Positions 1 through 7,089 of a stretch of DNA of 50,779 nt are shown here, in pieces (the first letter of the stretch is position 1; the number at the start of each line of letters is the position of its first letter). The notes under the pieces were generated by a model. It was not told the DNA's origin. It did no database searches and saw only the letters and a program-made list of their open reading frames with translations. Position numbers and translations under genes: made by a program. The stretch lies in assembly GCA_020719725.1 (NCBI GenBank), contig DYPU01000008.1, forward strand, positions 1 through 50,779, in the 5' to 3' direction. Origin of the DNA: Anaerolinea sp. GTDB taxonomy: Bacteria; Chloroflexota; Anaerolineae; Anaerolineales; Villigracilaceae.

Positions 1-357
1 AATGCCATTGATGAGATAAATACGGGTTTTTCGCTTCTCCGAACCTGCCAAATCGCCAAGCCCTTTAAAGTACGCAACGGTTTCTTGGTCTGCCTGGTAA
101 ATGATTTGCATAATGTGATTCAGCGCTCTCTCCGATTCATCCCAGGCGCGAGAAACACGCAGAGTAGACGGCAAGACAAGGCTGTCCATCTCTGCAAAAA
201 AACGACTTGCTGCCTCTCCTCGCCAGGCATGTCGTAGAGACTCCATCCGCCCCCGAATGGTCTGATAGAGATTCTCAAATATTTCACTCTCCTGGCGCAT
301 CATTTTCGAAATCTGCGCCAACTCATCATAATCCAATTGCAGAATAGTATTTCCCAT
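1..357 (-). CDS. WXG100-family (ESAT-6-like) protein, 5' part only
   Basis: Starts at ATG 357-355 behind a strong GGAGGAG ribosome site and stays open for 119 codons to the window edge, so the C-terminus is missing. The first ~95 residues look like a WXG100 helical hairpin: two amphipathic helices joined by a turn with HAWRGEAASRFF, where Trp-Arg-Gly is the W-x-G signature. WXG100 proteins are small substrates or partners of type VII (ESX/Yuk) secretion. Classic members stop near 100 residues; this one continues past 119, so it may be a longer protein with a WXG100 head, such as a secreted effector or toxin. No secretion ATPase is visible, because the gene is read leftwards out of the window. 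Family recognition is fairly secure; the effector role is inference. Confidence 0.72.
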   Translation of the reverse strand, partial: MGNTILQLDYDELAQISKMMRQESEIFENLYQTIRGRMESLRHAWRGEAASRFFAEMDSLVLPSTLRVSRAWDESERALNHIMQIIYQADQETVAYFKGLGDLAGSEKRKTRIYLINGI

Positions 358-481
358 TGTCTCCTCCTTCCGCATTTCCCACGAACAACTGCAACTGAGT
401 GACCGCGACTTTAACCACCCGAGATGAAGTCCCACGCTTTAAGGCATTGTATTACAAGGTGCCTAAAATTACATTTTTTGC

Positions 482-1510
482 CGTTTTTTTTGTAGCGTCT
501 ACCAGAAATAAAGTTCAAGGTGCTCGAACAGGTTGAAATTGCCGTGTTGATTAGACGGTCAAGCGAAAATCGAGACACCAGTTGTGCAAGCCACAGGCGG
601 TTTCCATGACAAGGTCATCGAATCCATCGCGGAAGTTGCGGAAAGTATCATGAACAATGCGAAAAACCTTGACGCCGCCAATACTGTGCTCAACACCAAT
701 GCGTTCTGCGGATAGTTCTTTGTTTTTCTGTTTTTGCTCTGTGGTCAGTTCCTTGCCTTTCGGTTTTTTCATGGGCTGATAAGTTGTAACACCTTCGGGT
801 CCATATCCTTGAAACCCGGTATCTTGCCAAACTTTGCTGCCTTTTGGAAATGGGATCTCTTGTTCATCAGCCAGTTTCTTGTCGTGCTTTTTCCCTTCAA
901 CGGTAGCACTCAGAACCTTTACTTTTTTGGTGCGGTTTTCCGTGACAACATTATTCTTGACCGTATGGCGTTTCTTCTTGCCGCTGTAGTTGTCTTCCTG
1001 CTTTTTCTTACTCTTCGGACGACGAATCGGACGTTCTGTCCCATCAATGATAAATTCCAAGTCCGGACACATTTTCAGAACTTGTTCAATATCCTGAGCC
1101 TTGCGGGCTGGTAATTGTTTTTCGTAGCCTAAAGCCTGATTCAAAATGGGTGTCAAACGATGGATCCATTCTCCAGTTTGAGTTTGGCCCATGCCGAAAA
1201 CATAGCCCTGTACTTCCTGGACAGGATAAACCTTGAAATAGAACAGGATAAAGAGCAGTTTGTTTTCTGACCCCGACAGCGCGCCGTTTCGTCCTCCGCC
1301 GCGTTCACGCTGCCTTTTGCTGGTGCGTTCTTTATCGCGCCTATCCAAATCGGCTTCATAAGCCTGTTCAAAGGATGGCAGCAATTCATAAAAGGCCGCA
1401 AGATTTAGACCTGTAAAACACTGGAAAGCCGCCAAGTTCTTTTTGAGAAACTGAAATTTGATCATGTTTCACCTGCCAATCCTGACTTTGGCAGATTATA
1501 CAAAAAAACG
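482..1510 (-). mobile_element. IS5-like insertion sequence with imperfect terminal inverted repeats
   Basis: A single transposase gene is bracketed by imperfect inverted repeats at 482-504 and 1489-1510. Read inwards, both ends are CG, a run of 7 or 8 T, GTA, three unmatched bases, TCT, one unmatched base, CCA. No clear target-site duplication is seen outside them, so the exact boundaries are uncertain. The element is about 1.03 kb, a normal size for a one-gene IS5-family element. It lies just upstream of the WXG100 gene. Confidence 0.5.
551..1465 (-). CDS. IS5-family DDE transposase
   Basis: A 304-residue transposase that cuts and rejoins the element's own ends. Residues ~65-110 resemble the helix-turn-helix placed before IS5-type catalytic domains (HTH_Tnp_4). 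The catalytic part has the DDE layout: Asp in FIIDGTERPIRRPK, Asp in WQDTGFQGYGP, and Glu in ERIGVEHSIGGVK near the C-terminus. A basic stretch (KSKKKQEDNYSGKKKRHTVK) between the first two is typical of the DDE_Tnp_4 group. The frame is intact with no frameshift, so the element may be active. The ATG at 1465 lies about 24 bases inside the right inverted repeat. Confidence 0.85.
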   Translation of the reverse strand: MIKFQFLKKNLAAFQCFTGLNLAAFYELLPSFEQAYEADLDRRDKERTSKRQRERGGGRNGALSGSENKLLFILFYFKVYPVQEVQGYVFGMGQTQTGEWIHRLTPILNQALGYEKQLPARKAQDIEQVLKMCPDLEFIIDGTERPIRRPKSKKKQEDNYSGKKKRHTVKNNVVTENRTKKVKVLSATVEGKKHDKKLADEQEIPFPKGSKVWQDTGFQGYGPEGVTTYQPMKKPKGKELTTEQKQKNKELSAERIGVEHSIGGVKVFRIVHDTFRNFRDGFDDLVMETACGLHNWCLDFRLTV

Positions 1511-1630
1511 ACTATTTCCGGTAAAGTCTTGTATAAACAGGTCAAAACTTTAAAAAAAACTTAATAAAAAAGATAGCGTATTCTACAACAAAATTTCTGA
1601 TTCTGCTGGAATTTGTGGTTAAGGAAGAAA

Positions 1631-1680
1631 TGAGGCATGATAGGCTAAAACTCTGCCCAGAGAATAGCCAACATGCCTCA
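1631..1680 (+). promoter_or_regulatory. nested hairpin enclosing the start codon of a transposase-like gene
   Basis: Three stacked inverted repeats fold onto one axis. TGAGGCATG (1631-1639) pairs with CATGCCTCA (1672-1680), GGCTA (1643-1647) pairs with TAGCC (1665-1669), and CTCTG (1651-1655) pairs with CAGAG (1658-1662), separated by small internal loops. The likely start codon at 1673-1675 lies in the outer stem. Several insertion sequences use such structures to block translation of transposase from read-through transcripts; that role here is inference. Confidence 0.55.
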
Positions 1681-2422
1681 ACGAGAGTGTACCCAAAACC
1701 AGACAGAAGTTGCAAGACCGCAGAAGAGAATCACGCTGCCAATCGAAATGGAGCAATACAACGAAATAGTGGCCGATTGCCAAGCCTATCGACAATGGCT
1801 CGATGAAATGATTGTCAAATATCCAGAATTGTTTCCCGAAAACATCAGCGATGGCTATCTTTTGCATGATGAACGCAATTCTGCCAAATTGGAAAATGTT
1901 CGGCTGCGTCACATTTGCCTGAAAGCGCACAACATCGAAGGCAAGGAACAAGTGTTCACGATTGCGCCAAGTGGGGTCATGCCATACTTTTTTGGCATGA
2001 CCGATGAAGAACTTGAGAAAGCCCTGTTCGTGCGCCGTTTTGATGTGCCCTTTTGGACTCTGGCTTATGTTTTTGGGCGCGATGACCAGCATTGGTACCG
2101 GCAGGAGAATCATTTTGGGCGCTACAGCCTGGTTCAAACCACCATCAAAGACCCAGAGAAGCTCCCCAAGCACTTATTGGCGGACGAAAAAGTAACCTGG
2201 TTGAATGGTGAAGAAATGGTGATCGCAAACACAGTCGATGATGACTGTGTTCTGGGCGCTTCGGTGGCTTTGGGCATCGATACTCCCAATTTGACAGCCG
2301 CCTACCAGCATTTCAAGGATGAAGCTCGACAACTCGACCCGGAATATCAGCCAGAAACCGTCAACATCGATGGCTGGGAAGCCACTCAAAAAGCCTGGCG
2401 CAGCTTGTTCCCGCCGAGATGA
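1673..2422 (+). pseudogene. truncated transposase-like protein
   Basis: A 249-residue open frame beginning MPQRECTQNQ and ending abruptly after AWRSLFPPR. I recall the closing stretch (VNIDGWEATQKAWRSLFP) as internal sequence of a larger transposase family, in which a second half should follow; that recollection cannot be checked here. After the TGA at 2420-2422 no frame continues with recognisable transposase sequence, so the second half seems deleted. The neighbouring IS5-like element and the hairpin over the start codon also point to a mobile element. Alternative: a complete, unrecognised protein. Confidence 0.5.
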
Positions 2423-2601
2423 TTTATCGCAGTCTCTACTTTTTTACGAACGACCGACAACGTGGTGAAACCAAGGATGTCGTAGCCTATCTCGCTGCCA
2501 AAGCCAAACTCCTGGGTATTCTGAAACGCAAACACAAAGATGAAAATCCATCGCCGCTGATTTTTATTCCATCGCTCTTGACAGATTTCTCAAATCCTTA
2601 A
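2419..2601 (+). pseudogene. short overlapping frame, possible remnant
   Basis: Sixty codons whose ATG overlaps the TGA of the preceding truncated transposase frame (ATGA). The product (MIYRSLYFFTNDRQRG...) is basic and contains a helical stretch (VVAYLAAKAKLLGILKRKHK). I do not recognise it. It may be a leftover of the deleted C-terminal half of the transposase or chance sequence; the stop/start overlap is the only translational argument for it. A perfect GATGCC/GGCATC hairpin follows at 2611-2626. Confidence 0.22.
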
Positions 2602-2714
2602 CTTGTGACTGATGCCATAAGGCATCTAAACTCTGCATCTCTGGATTCTGGTTTGCGCCAAGTATGATAATCTGATGGAATTGTAAGCCTTTCCCCGTGT
2701 AGCGAGGTCGCGTT

Positions 2715-2752
2715 AAAAATCAGCCAGCAGGTGGCCCTGCTGGCTGATTTTT
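2715..2752 (-). terminator. bidirectional intrinsic terminator
   Basis: A perfect 17-bp stem (2715-2731 with 2736-2752) and a 4-nt loop, with A/T tracts at both feet, one base beyond the stop codon of the minus-strand regulator gene. It can end that transcript and also transcripts from the transposase side. Confidence 0.85.
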
Positions 2753-2753
2753 G

Positions 2754-4088
2754 TTACTTTTCTTTTTCTATTTCTATTTTTCCCTTGCCTGCTGCCCATG
2801 TAGGAGGTTGGGGTTGATCGGTAAGCCAGTTCAAAGTGTCCATTAGTTTATTTCGGAACTTTTCATCTTCCTTGAGCCTTTCCTGTAATACAGCTCTGAA
2901 CATGCCCTGGTAATCTTCGCAGTTCGTATTTTCGCGCATTAGCGCTATCGTATCTGGGCCTAAGCGATGCTTCTCTATTTCTTGTTTAACAAAGTTCCAC
3001 AAATTCACCGTGCTTTGGTCAAGGATAAACTTACCGCCCATAACATCTGGGGTATCGTTGCTCCCAAGTAAAAGGTGCGGTAGAGAGAGTTGCAAGTAAT
3101 CAAAAGTTTTACCGCTTAGTCGCGCCAGGTTGTTATTGTCTATGTAATCTGTTGCAGCTAACTCTGCAAGGTTCTGATAAAGGTTTTCATCCTGCTCACG
3201 AAAACTTTTTAACCAACTAAAAGAAGAATATAGTTCCGTCCAGCGCGCCAGCTTGACAAATGTATCTGCTAATGGGTAAGCATGCCAGGCAAATGGGGAC
3301 ATTGCATCGCCGTAAATGTAAAAACGATTTCGGCTTATCCCCAATTGAAATTCCAGCGCATGCCAGAACATGGAGAAAATTCTACCCTCGGCTCCCAAAA
3401 CTTTATCGATTTTGGCAATATCGTCCAGTCCCAGCCGTTCGGTTTGGCCTTGTTCAATGCGGCTAAGAATGCTCTGGGCAATTTCGGTAGCGTTACTTAA
3501 TTGTTGTAATGTCATGCTCGCTTTTGTGCGCGATAGAACAAGGTAGGCCGCCGCGTCATCCAGGGTCAGGATGCCGTTTTCCGAGTAGTGTTCCCACAAC
3601 ACTTCCATCGTAATTCTTTTGGGCAACGGTATTCGTTGCCCAAGCATAAGGGCCTGGCGCACCTGTTTTTGTACATCGTCAAAATCAACGTTTCGTCTCT
3701 GGCTTGCCACAAAATAGGCTTCACGAAAATAGAGTGTCAGGGATGTTAGCAGTTTTTCATCTTGCCTGAGAAAATATTTGAAAAACAGCGCTTCCAGGTC
3801 ATAAGAAGTAAGCCTGTTTGGCAAGTTGGCCTTGTCTCTTATCTCGGGCTGTCTTCCTATTACAAGGGGGGTATTCGTTTTTTCGGCAACTTCTTCGATG
3901 TCAATTTTTAGCGCCCATGAAAGACTGATCAGGGCATTCATGGTCAGGGACGAGCCGCCTGTCTCAATTTTACTGATCTGGCTTTGTCCCATGCCCGCCA
4001 TTGCGGCCATTTTGTGGGTATCCCATTGATTTTTAACTCGTTTTTCTTTGAGCCATTGTCCAATACTTGATTCATTATTATTTGACAT
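2754..4088 (-). CDS. XRE-type regulator with two helix-turn-helix domains
   Basis: A 444-residue cytoplasmic protein if started at ATG 4088, which has AAGGA 8 nt upstream; an earlier GTG at 4118 is less well placed. Residues ~8-62 form a Cro/C1-type HTH (QWLKEKRVKNQW...MGQSQISKIETGGS). A second, weaker HTH lies around residues 185-240 (ASMTLQQLSNATEIAQSILSRIEQGQ). The remaining ~200 C-terminal residues are helix-rich and match no domain I know. The gene is divergent from a tyrosine recombinase, with two adjacent palindromes in the shared gap, which suggests it controls the recombinase and itself. DNA binding is well supported by sequence; the target is inference. Confidence 0.78.
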   Translation of the reverse strand: MSNNNESSIGQWLKEKRVKNQWDTHKMAAMAGMGQSQISKIETGGSSLTMNALISLSWALKIDIEEVAEKTNTPLVIGRQPEIRDKANLPNRLTSYDLEALFFKYFLRQDEKLLTSLTLYFREAYFVASQRRNVDFDDVQKQVRQALMLGQRIPLPKRITMEVLWEHYSENGILTLDDAAAYLVLSRTKASMTLQQLSNATEIAQSILSRIEQGQTERLGLDDIAKIDKVLGAEGRIFSMFWHALEFQLGISRNRFYIYGDAMSPFAWHAYPLADTFVKLARWTELYSSFSWLKSFREQDENLYQNLAELAATDYIDNNNLARLSGKTFDYLQLSLPHLLLGSNDTPDVMGGKFILDQSTVNLWNFVKQEIEKHRLGPDTIALMRENTNCEDYQGMFRAVLQERLKEDEKFRNKLMDTLNWLTDQPQPPTWAAGKGKIEIEKEK

Positions 4089-4130
4089 GGATTGAGTCCT
4101 TGACAAATGCGCTGACACGATTAAAACATA

Positions 4131-4161
4131 GAAATATTTCCCAATTGGAATTAGGTATAAT
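4131..4161 (+). promoter_or_regulatory. candidate operator pair and -10 box between divergent genes
   Basis: Two perfect palindromes lie back to back: GAAATATTTC (4131-4140) and CCAATTGG (4141-4148). A consensus TATAAT follows at 4156-4161, about 41 nt before the recombinase start. No good -35 hexamer is seen at the expected distance, and the palindromes occupy that place. A regulator bound there would sit over the promoter. Confidence 0.45.
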
Positions 4162-4202
4162 TTATTCAGGTTTTTCTAGCATAGCAAATTCAGGAGATAG
4201 TG

Positions 4203-4652
4203 ATGAACCATTCATTTGATAAATATCTGTCACAGCACTGGATCGATATTGTTGATCGTTATGTAGATCGTTACCTGATAGGTACCAGAGATGCCGCGCC
4301 ACAAACAATAACTGGTTATTTATATGACTTGCGTGCCTATTTGGAGTTTTATCGCGCAGAGGTCAGCACTGATTTGGACGAATTGGAATTTGATAAAACT
4401 ACGCTGCGAGATTTTGTGATTTACCTGCGAAAAAAACTGTCCGCCTTAACGATTGAGAGGCGCATCAATGGCATGTTTTCATTCTGGAATTTTCTGCATA
4501 TCGACCTGTCGTATCCAGAGCCGGTCACACTATCTTCAACAGGTGTGCGACTAAAAAAACGCCCTGTCAAAACAGAGCCGCTCAACGAAGGAAACTACAA
4601 AAAATTATTAAGGAGCGCAATCAATGAACTACGAAGCTTTGCTGAAAATTAG
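4203..4652 (+). CDS. tyrosine recombinase, N-terminal part (frameshifted from the next frame)
   Basis: Residues ~15-110 form a SAM-like, core-binding domain of the XerC/integrase type (YLSQHWIDIVDRYVDR..., IYLRKKLSALTIERRINGMF). The start is ATG 4203, six nt after AGGAG; a GTG at 4200 is in frame. The frame runs into TAG at 4650-4652 after ...RSFAEN. Removing one base just before that stop would join AEN directly to RFYRDVAIILL in the next frame, the usual start of a recombinase catalytic domain. This strongly suggests one gene split by a single-base insertion. Alone, this product could bind DNA but not catalyse. Confidence 0.75.
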   Translation: MNHSFDKYLSQHWIDIVDRYVDRYLIGTRDAAPQTITGYLYDLRAYLEFYRAEVSTDLDELEFDKTTLRDFVIYLRKKLSALTIERRINGMFSFWNFLHIDLSYPEPVTLSSTGVRLKKRPVKTEPLNEGNYKKLLRSAINELRSFAEN

Positions 4653-5475
4653 GTTTTACCGCGATGTTGCAATTATCCTGCTGGTCCGCCAGAATAATTT
4701 GGCTGTTCAGTCAGTATTACAGATAAAGCGGCAGGCCGAGTTAGGTGGCTACAAGACGCCATCCATGTTGAACCAGTACATACAAATGCGGGATAAGATG
4801 TTCCCGCACAGTGAATGGTTGTTTGTTACGGATGATGGTAATCAGTACCTTCCAAGAAAATTCCAACAAAATGTTCAGAAATATCTGGAACAGGCGCGCA
4901 TGCCGATTAAACCGTGTCATCCAAAAAAACTCACAGACGAGCAACTTCATGCAATTCTCGGCTTAAAGTTCGATTACCAACGGCCTGCAATCCAACACTC
5001 ACTGTCTTGCGCTTTATTGGGGTATCTGGCTTTGCGCGCCGAAGAAGTTGCCAAACTGATAACGAGCGACATCAATCTTGAAAAACGAATTTTGTATCTC
5101 CGCGACACAAAGAATCAGGATGATCAAGCAGTCCCTATCCCGAAAACGCTCATTCCGCTATTAGGGGCGTACCTGAGCCATATTAAACCCAGAGAACCAC
5201 TGTTTGTGCGTCACAGTGGCAAGCAGTGGGATCGCAGGGATGTCAATTACGCGCTTGAAAAATATGCTGGTTTTCACGAAATCTCAGAGCACGTAACACC
5301 TCGTATTATGCGGCGCACAGTAGCCCGTCACTGGAGGCGCATGAATATCCCCCAAGAAATCGTCCAGGCTCTTTTGCGTCACAAGCGCATGGATACAACC
5401 ATCACCAACTACACGTTTGAGACGAATTTTGACATACTTTTAAGCGCAATGAATGACCATGACCCGATGAGATAA
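4624..5475 (+). CDS. tyrosine recombinase, catalytic part (possible independent restart)
   Basis: A 283-residue frame overlapping the previous one by 29 bases. It has its own ATG (4624) with AAGGAG 8 nt upstream (4610-4615), so it could be translated separately. Residues ~10-85 look like a shortened first catalytic domain in which the usual TGLRVSE arginine motif reads NNLAVQS. A full catalytic domain follows from ~residue 105: Arg in LALRAEEVAKL, box II TPRIMRRTVARHW (the usual first His replaced by Arg), His in LLRHKRMDTT and Tyr in TNYTF. So a degenerate catalytic repeat precedes a nearly canonical one. Without the core-binding domain in the other frame, normal activity is doubtful. Confidence 0.72.
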   Translation: MNYEALLKIRFYRDVAIILLVRQNNLAVQSVLQIKRQAELGGYKTPSMLNQYIQMRDKMFPHSEWLFVTDDGNQYLPRKFQQNVQKYLEQARMPIKPCHPKKLTDEQLHAILGLKFDYQRPAIQHSLSCALLGYLALRAEEVAKLITSDINLEKRILYLRDTKNQDDQAVPIPKTLIPLLGAYLSHIKPREPLFVRHSGKQWDRRDVNYALEKYAGFHEISEHVTPRIMRRTVARHWRRMNIPQEIVQALLRHKRMDTTITNYTFETNFDILLSAMNDHDPMR

Positions 5476-5485
5476 GGAGTCCGAA

Positions 5486-5653
5486 ATGAAATCACCTCAA
5501 TTTGTAAAGGTTCCGCTTCTGTCTGTACTTAAAAATGCCTCAGGCCGGTCTATAAGCCGCATTCTGTCCAGCGCCGAGGCGCTTGGGCGGTCATCTATCT
5601 GGCTGGCGCGTCGCCGCGCCGCTCGAGCAGCCTACCCGGGACTGGCTTTCTAA
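5486..5653 (+). pseudogene. 5' stub of a gene cut off at the rnpB junction
   Basis: An ATG at 5486 has AAGGAG six nt upstream and follows the recombinase stop by ten bases, the layout of a translationally linked next gene. Only about 16 codons (MKSPQFVKVPLLSVLK) lie before the 3' end of rnpB; the remaining codons to the TAA at 5651-5653 are simply antisense rnpB. The true downstream part appears lost when this segment was joined to rnpB. Confidence 0.4.
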
Positions 5654-5977
5654 ACAGAAAGCGCATAAGGAGACGAGCTGCCTCCCGATGGTCCGCAGAC
5701 CACTTCGTCCCTGCTTGACCTTGCTCCCGGCGGGGGTTACCAGGCCGCCCGTATTACTACGGACACCGGTGGTCTCTTACACCACCTTTTCACTATCACC
5801 TCCCAACCCATAGGCTGAGGGGCTACCTGTTTTCTGTGGCCCTGTCCGGCAGGTTCACTTCTCTCAAAAAAGAGAGAAATTTCCCCGCCCCGGGTATTAT
5901 CCGACGCCGTGCTCTCTGGAGTGCGGACTTTCCTCGACCCCGCAACACGGGGCCGCGACCACCCAACCAGCCTGAGG
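5536..5977 (-). ncRNA. rnpB: RNase P RNA, bacterial type A
   Basis: The catalytic RNA that removes 5' leaders from tRNA precursors. On the minus strand I see the conserved segment with GAGGAAAGTCCGCACTCC near the 5' end (CR-I region), AGGGTAGGC-like and AGTGAAA-type core motifs, and the conserved closing motif ACAGAATGCGGCTTATAGACC near the 3' end. The terminal helix P1 is explicit: CCTCAGGC at the 5' end (5977-5970) pairs with GCCTGAGG at the 3' end (5544-5537). Length of about 440 nt fits the class. A TATTAT box at 5985-5990 is a plausible -10. A short T run directly follows P1 at the 3' end. Confidence 0.95.
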
Positions 5978-6006
5978 CGGGTTGATAATACCATAAACTT
6001 AAAATT

Positions 6007-6032
6007 AAACCGCGCCCTATAGGACGCGGTTT
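6007..6032 (-). terminator. terminator after the glycosyltransferase gene
   Basis: AAACCGCG (6007-6014) pairs with CGCGGTTT (6025-6032) around a loop that pairs further. Read on the minus strand it is followed by a T-rich stretch, 20 bases past the glycosyltransferase stop. It separates that gene from rnpB downstream. Confidence 0.65.
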
Positions 6033-6053
6033 TGCAGGCGGGCTTTTGGTGGG

Positions 6054-6737
6054 TTAATCAACAAATCGATATTTTAATAAGGCCCACACGGCCTCAAAAG
6101 CATCGCGCAAACCTATTTTCTTGCCTTCTGAATATTCACGCGGATTGAAGCTAATCGGCACTTCGTAAACCCGCACGTTGCGCTTTAATATTTTGGCGGT
6201 AAATTCCGGTTCAAAATCAAAGCGATTGGCGCGTAGCTGCATGTTTTCAAAAACTTCCCGCCGAAAAACTTTATATCCGGTTTCCATGTCCGTCAAAATA
6301 TTGTTGTAGAGAATATTCGTCATCAATGTCAACAGTTTATTGGCAACCATGTTCCAGAACAAAATGGCGCGGTGTGGCGCGCCCAAAAAACGCGAACCAT
6401 AAACAACATCCGCCAGATTTTCTTCAATCGGCTTAAGCAGCCCGGCATATTCACGCGGATCATACTCCAGGTCGGCGTCCTGAATCAGGAAAACATCGCC
6501 CCTGGCATTTTGCAAACCAGTTCGTACCGCCGCGCCTTTACCCTGATTTTTCTCGTGTAAAATGACGCGAACTCCATTTTGGCTTTCGATTTCGGCCAAA
6601 ACTTCACGAGTTCCATCTTGCGAGCCATCGTCAATAAGAATAATTTCCCAGGCCAGGCCTGTGGCTTGCACCCGCCGCACAATTTCGCGCACGGTATTTT
6701 TTTCATTGTAAACAGGGATTATGACAGATAGGTTCAT
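6054..6737 (-). CDS. family 2 glycosyltransferase (DPM1-like)
   Basis: A 227-residue GT-A fold enzyme that moves a sugar from a nucleotide donor, probably to a polyprenyl phosphate carrier. The N-terminus MNLSVIIPVYNE with later DDGSQDGT is the family nucleotide-binding signature, and QDADLEYDP is the metal-binding DXD-type motif. TDMETGYKVFRREV and the region after it match the dolichol-phosphate mannose/glucose synthase subgroup. No membrane helices follow, so it is the short soluble form. An upstream in-frame extension of 63 codons is rejected because it is low-complexity and lacks a ribosome site, whereas ATG 6737 has a TATAAT box exactly 7 nt before it, implying a leaderless mRNA. Confidence 0.88.
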   Translation of the reverse strand: MNLSVIIPVYNEKNTVREIVRRVQATGLAWEIILIDDGSQDGTREVLAEIESQNGVRVILHEKNQGKGAAVRTGLQNARGDVFLIQDADLEYDPREYAGLLKPIEENLADVVYGSRFLGAPHRAILFWNMVANKLLTLMTNILYNNILTDMETGYKVFRREVFENMQLRANRFDFEPEFTAKILKRNVRVYEVPISFNPREYSEGKKIGLRDAFEAVWALLKYRFVD

Positions 6738-6744
6738 AAAGCGG

Positions 6745-6772
6745 ATTATACTGCTTCTTGCCGTTTTACAAA
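6745..6772 (-). promoter_or_regulatory. promoter predicting a leaderless mRNA for the glycosyltransferase
   Basis: Minus-strand TATAAT (6750-6745) stands 7 nt before the ATG at 6737, so transcription should begin at about the first base of the start codon. TTTGTA 16 nt further upstream is a tolerable -35. No Shine-Dalgarno sequence is present. Confidence 0.6.
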
Positions 6773-6806
6773 ATGCCGCACAAACAAGTTTTTTACCTAA
6801 ACAAAT

Positions 6807-6920
6807 GTACCTTCTTAATGATTTGGGGTAAATATCCAAACCCAAAGGTTTTCTGCCAAAGCGGATATTTTGCCAGCCAGGGAAGCCTTTAGGATCTTCG
6901 CCCCTTTTTTGAGAAGCTAC
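6807..6920. repeat. dispersed intergenic repeat, copy 1
   Basis: A segment of about 110 bases, starting GTACCTTCTTAATGATTT and ending TTTTTTGAGAAGCTAC, closely similar to 37494-37588 in the same orientation. This copy carries about 17 extra bases between two TGCC motifs. Outer parts are partly self-complementary (CCAAAGG with CCTTTAGG). It occupies most of the 352-base gap between the glycosyltransferase and MerR genes; I see no gene in that gap. Confidence 0.7.
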
Positions 6921-7089
6921 CAACAAACCTTTTTCAAAACGCGACTTCAGAACCCGCCAAAGAATAACTTCGACATTTACGCTGCATTGTAGCCTATGAG
7001 ATTTATGGCTGAACAGTCACAAATCGTGATCCAAATCAATCATTGGGACCGTTATTTTAACAGCCCCAACGATTTAGCCCCAGCCTAAC

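Noticed and set aside
1619-2173. 184-codon minus-strand open frame
   Set aside because: Antisense to the truncated transposase, starts without a ribosome site, and its sequence shows no domain.
4640-4660. Programmed -1 frameshift in the recombinase
   Set aside because: The second frame is +1, not -1, relative to the first, and no standard slippery heptamer or RF2-like CTT-TGA signal is present; an inserted base or a separate restart explains it better.
6738-6926. 63-codon N-terminal extension of the glycosyltransferase
   Set aside because: It overlaps the dispersed repeat, contains the promoter, and the conserved family start MNLSVIIPVYNE is at 6737.
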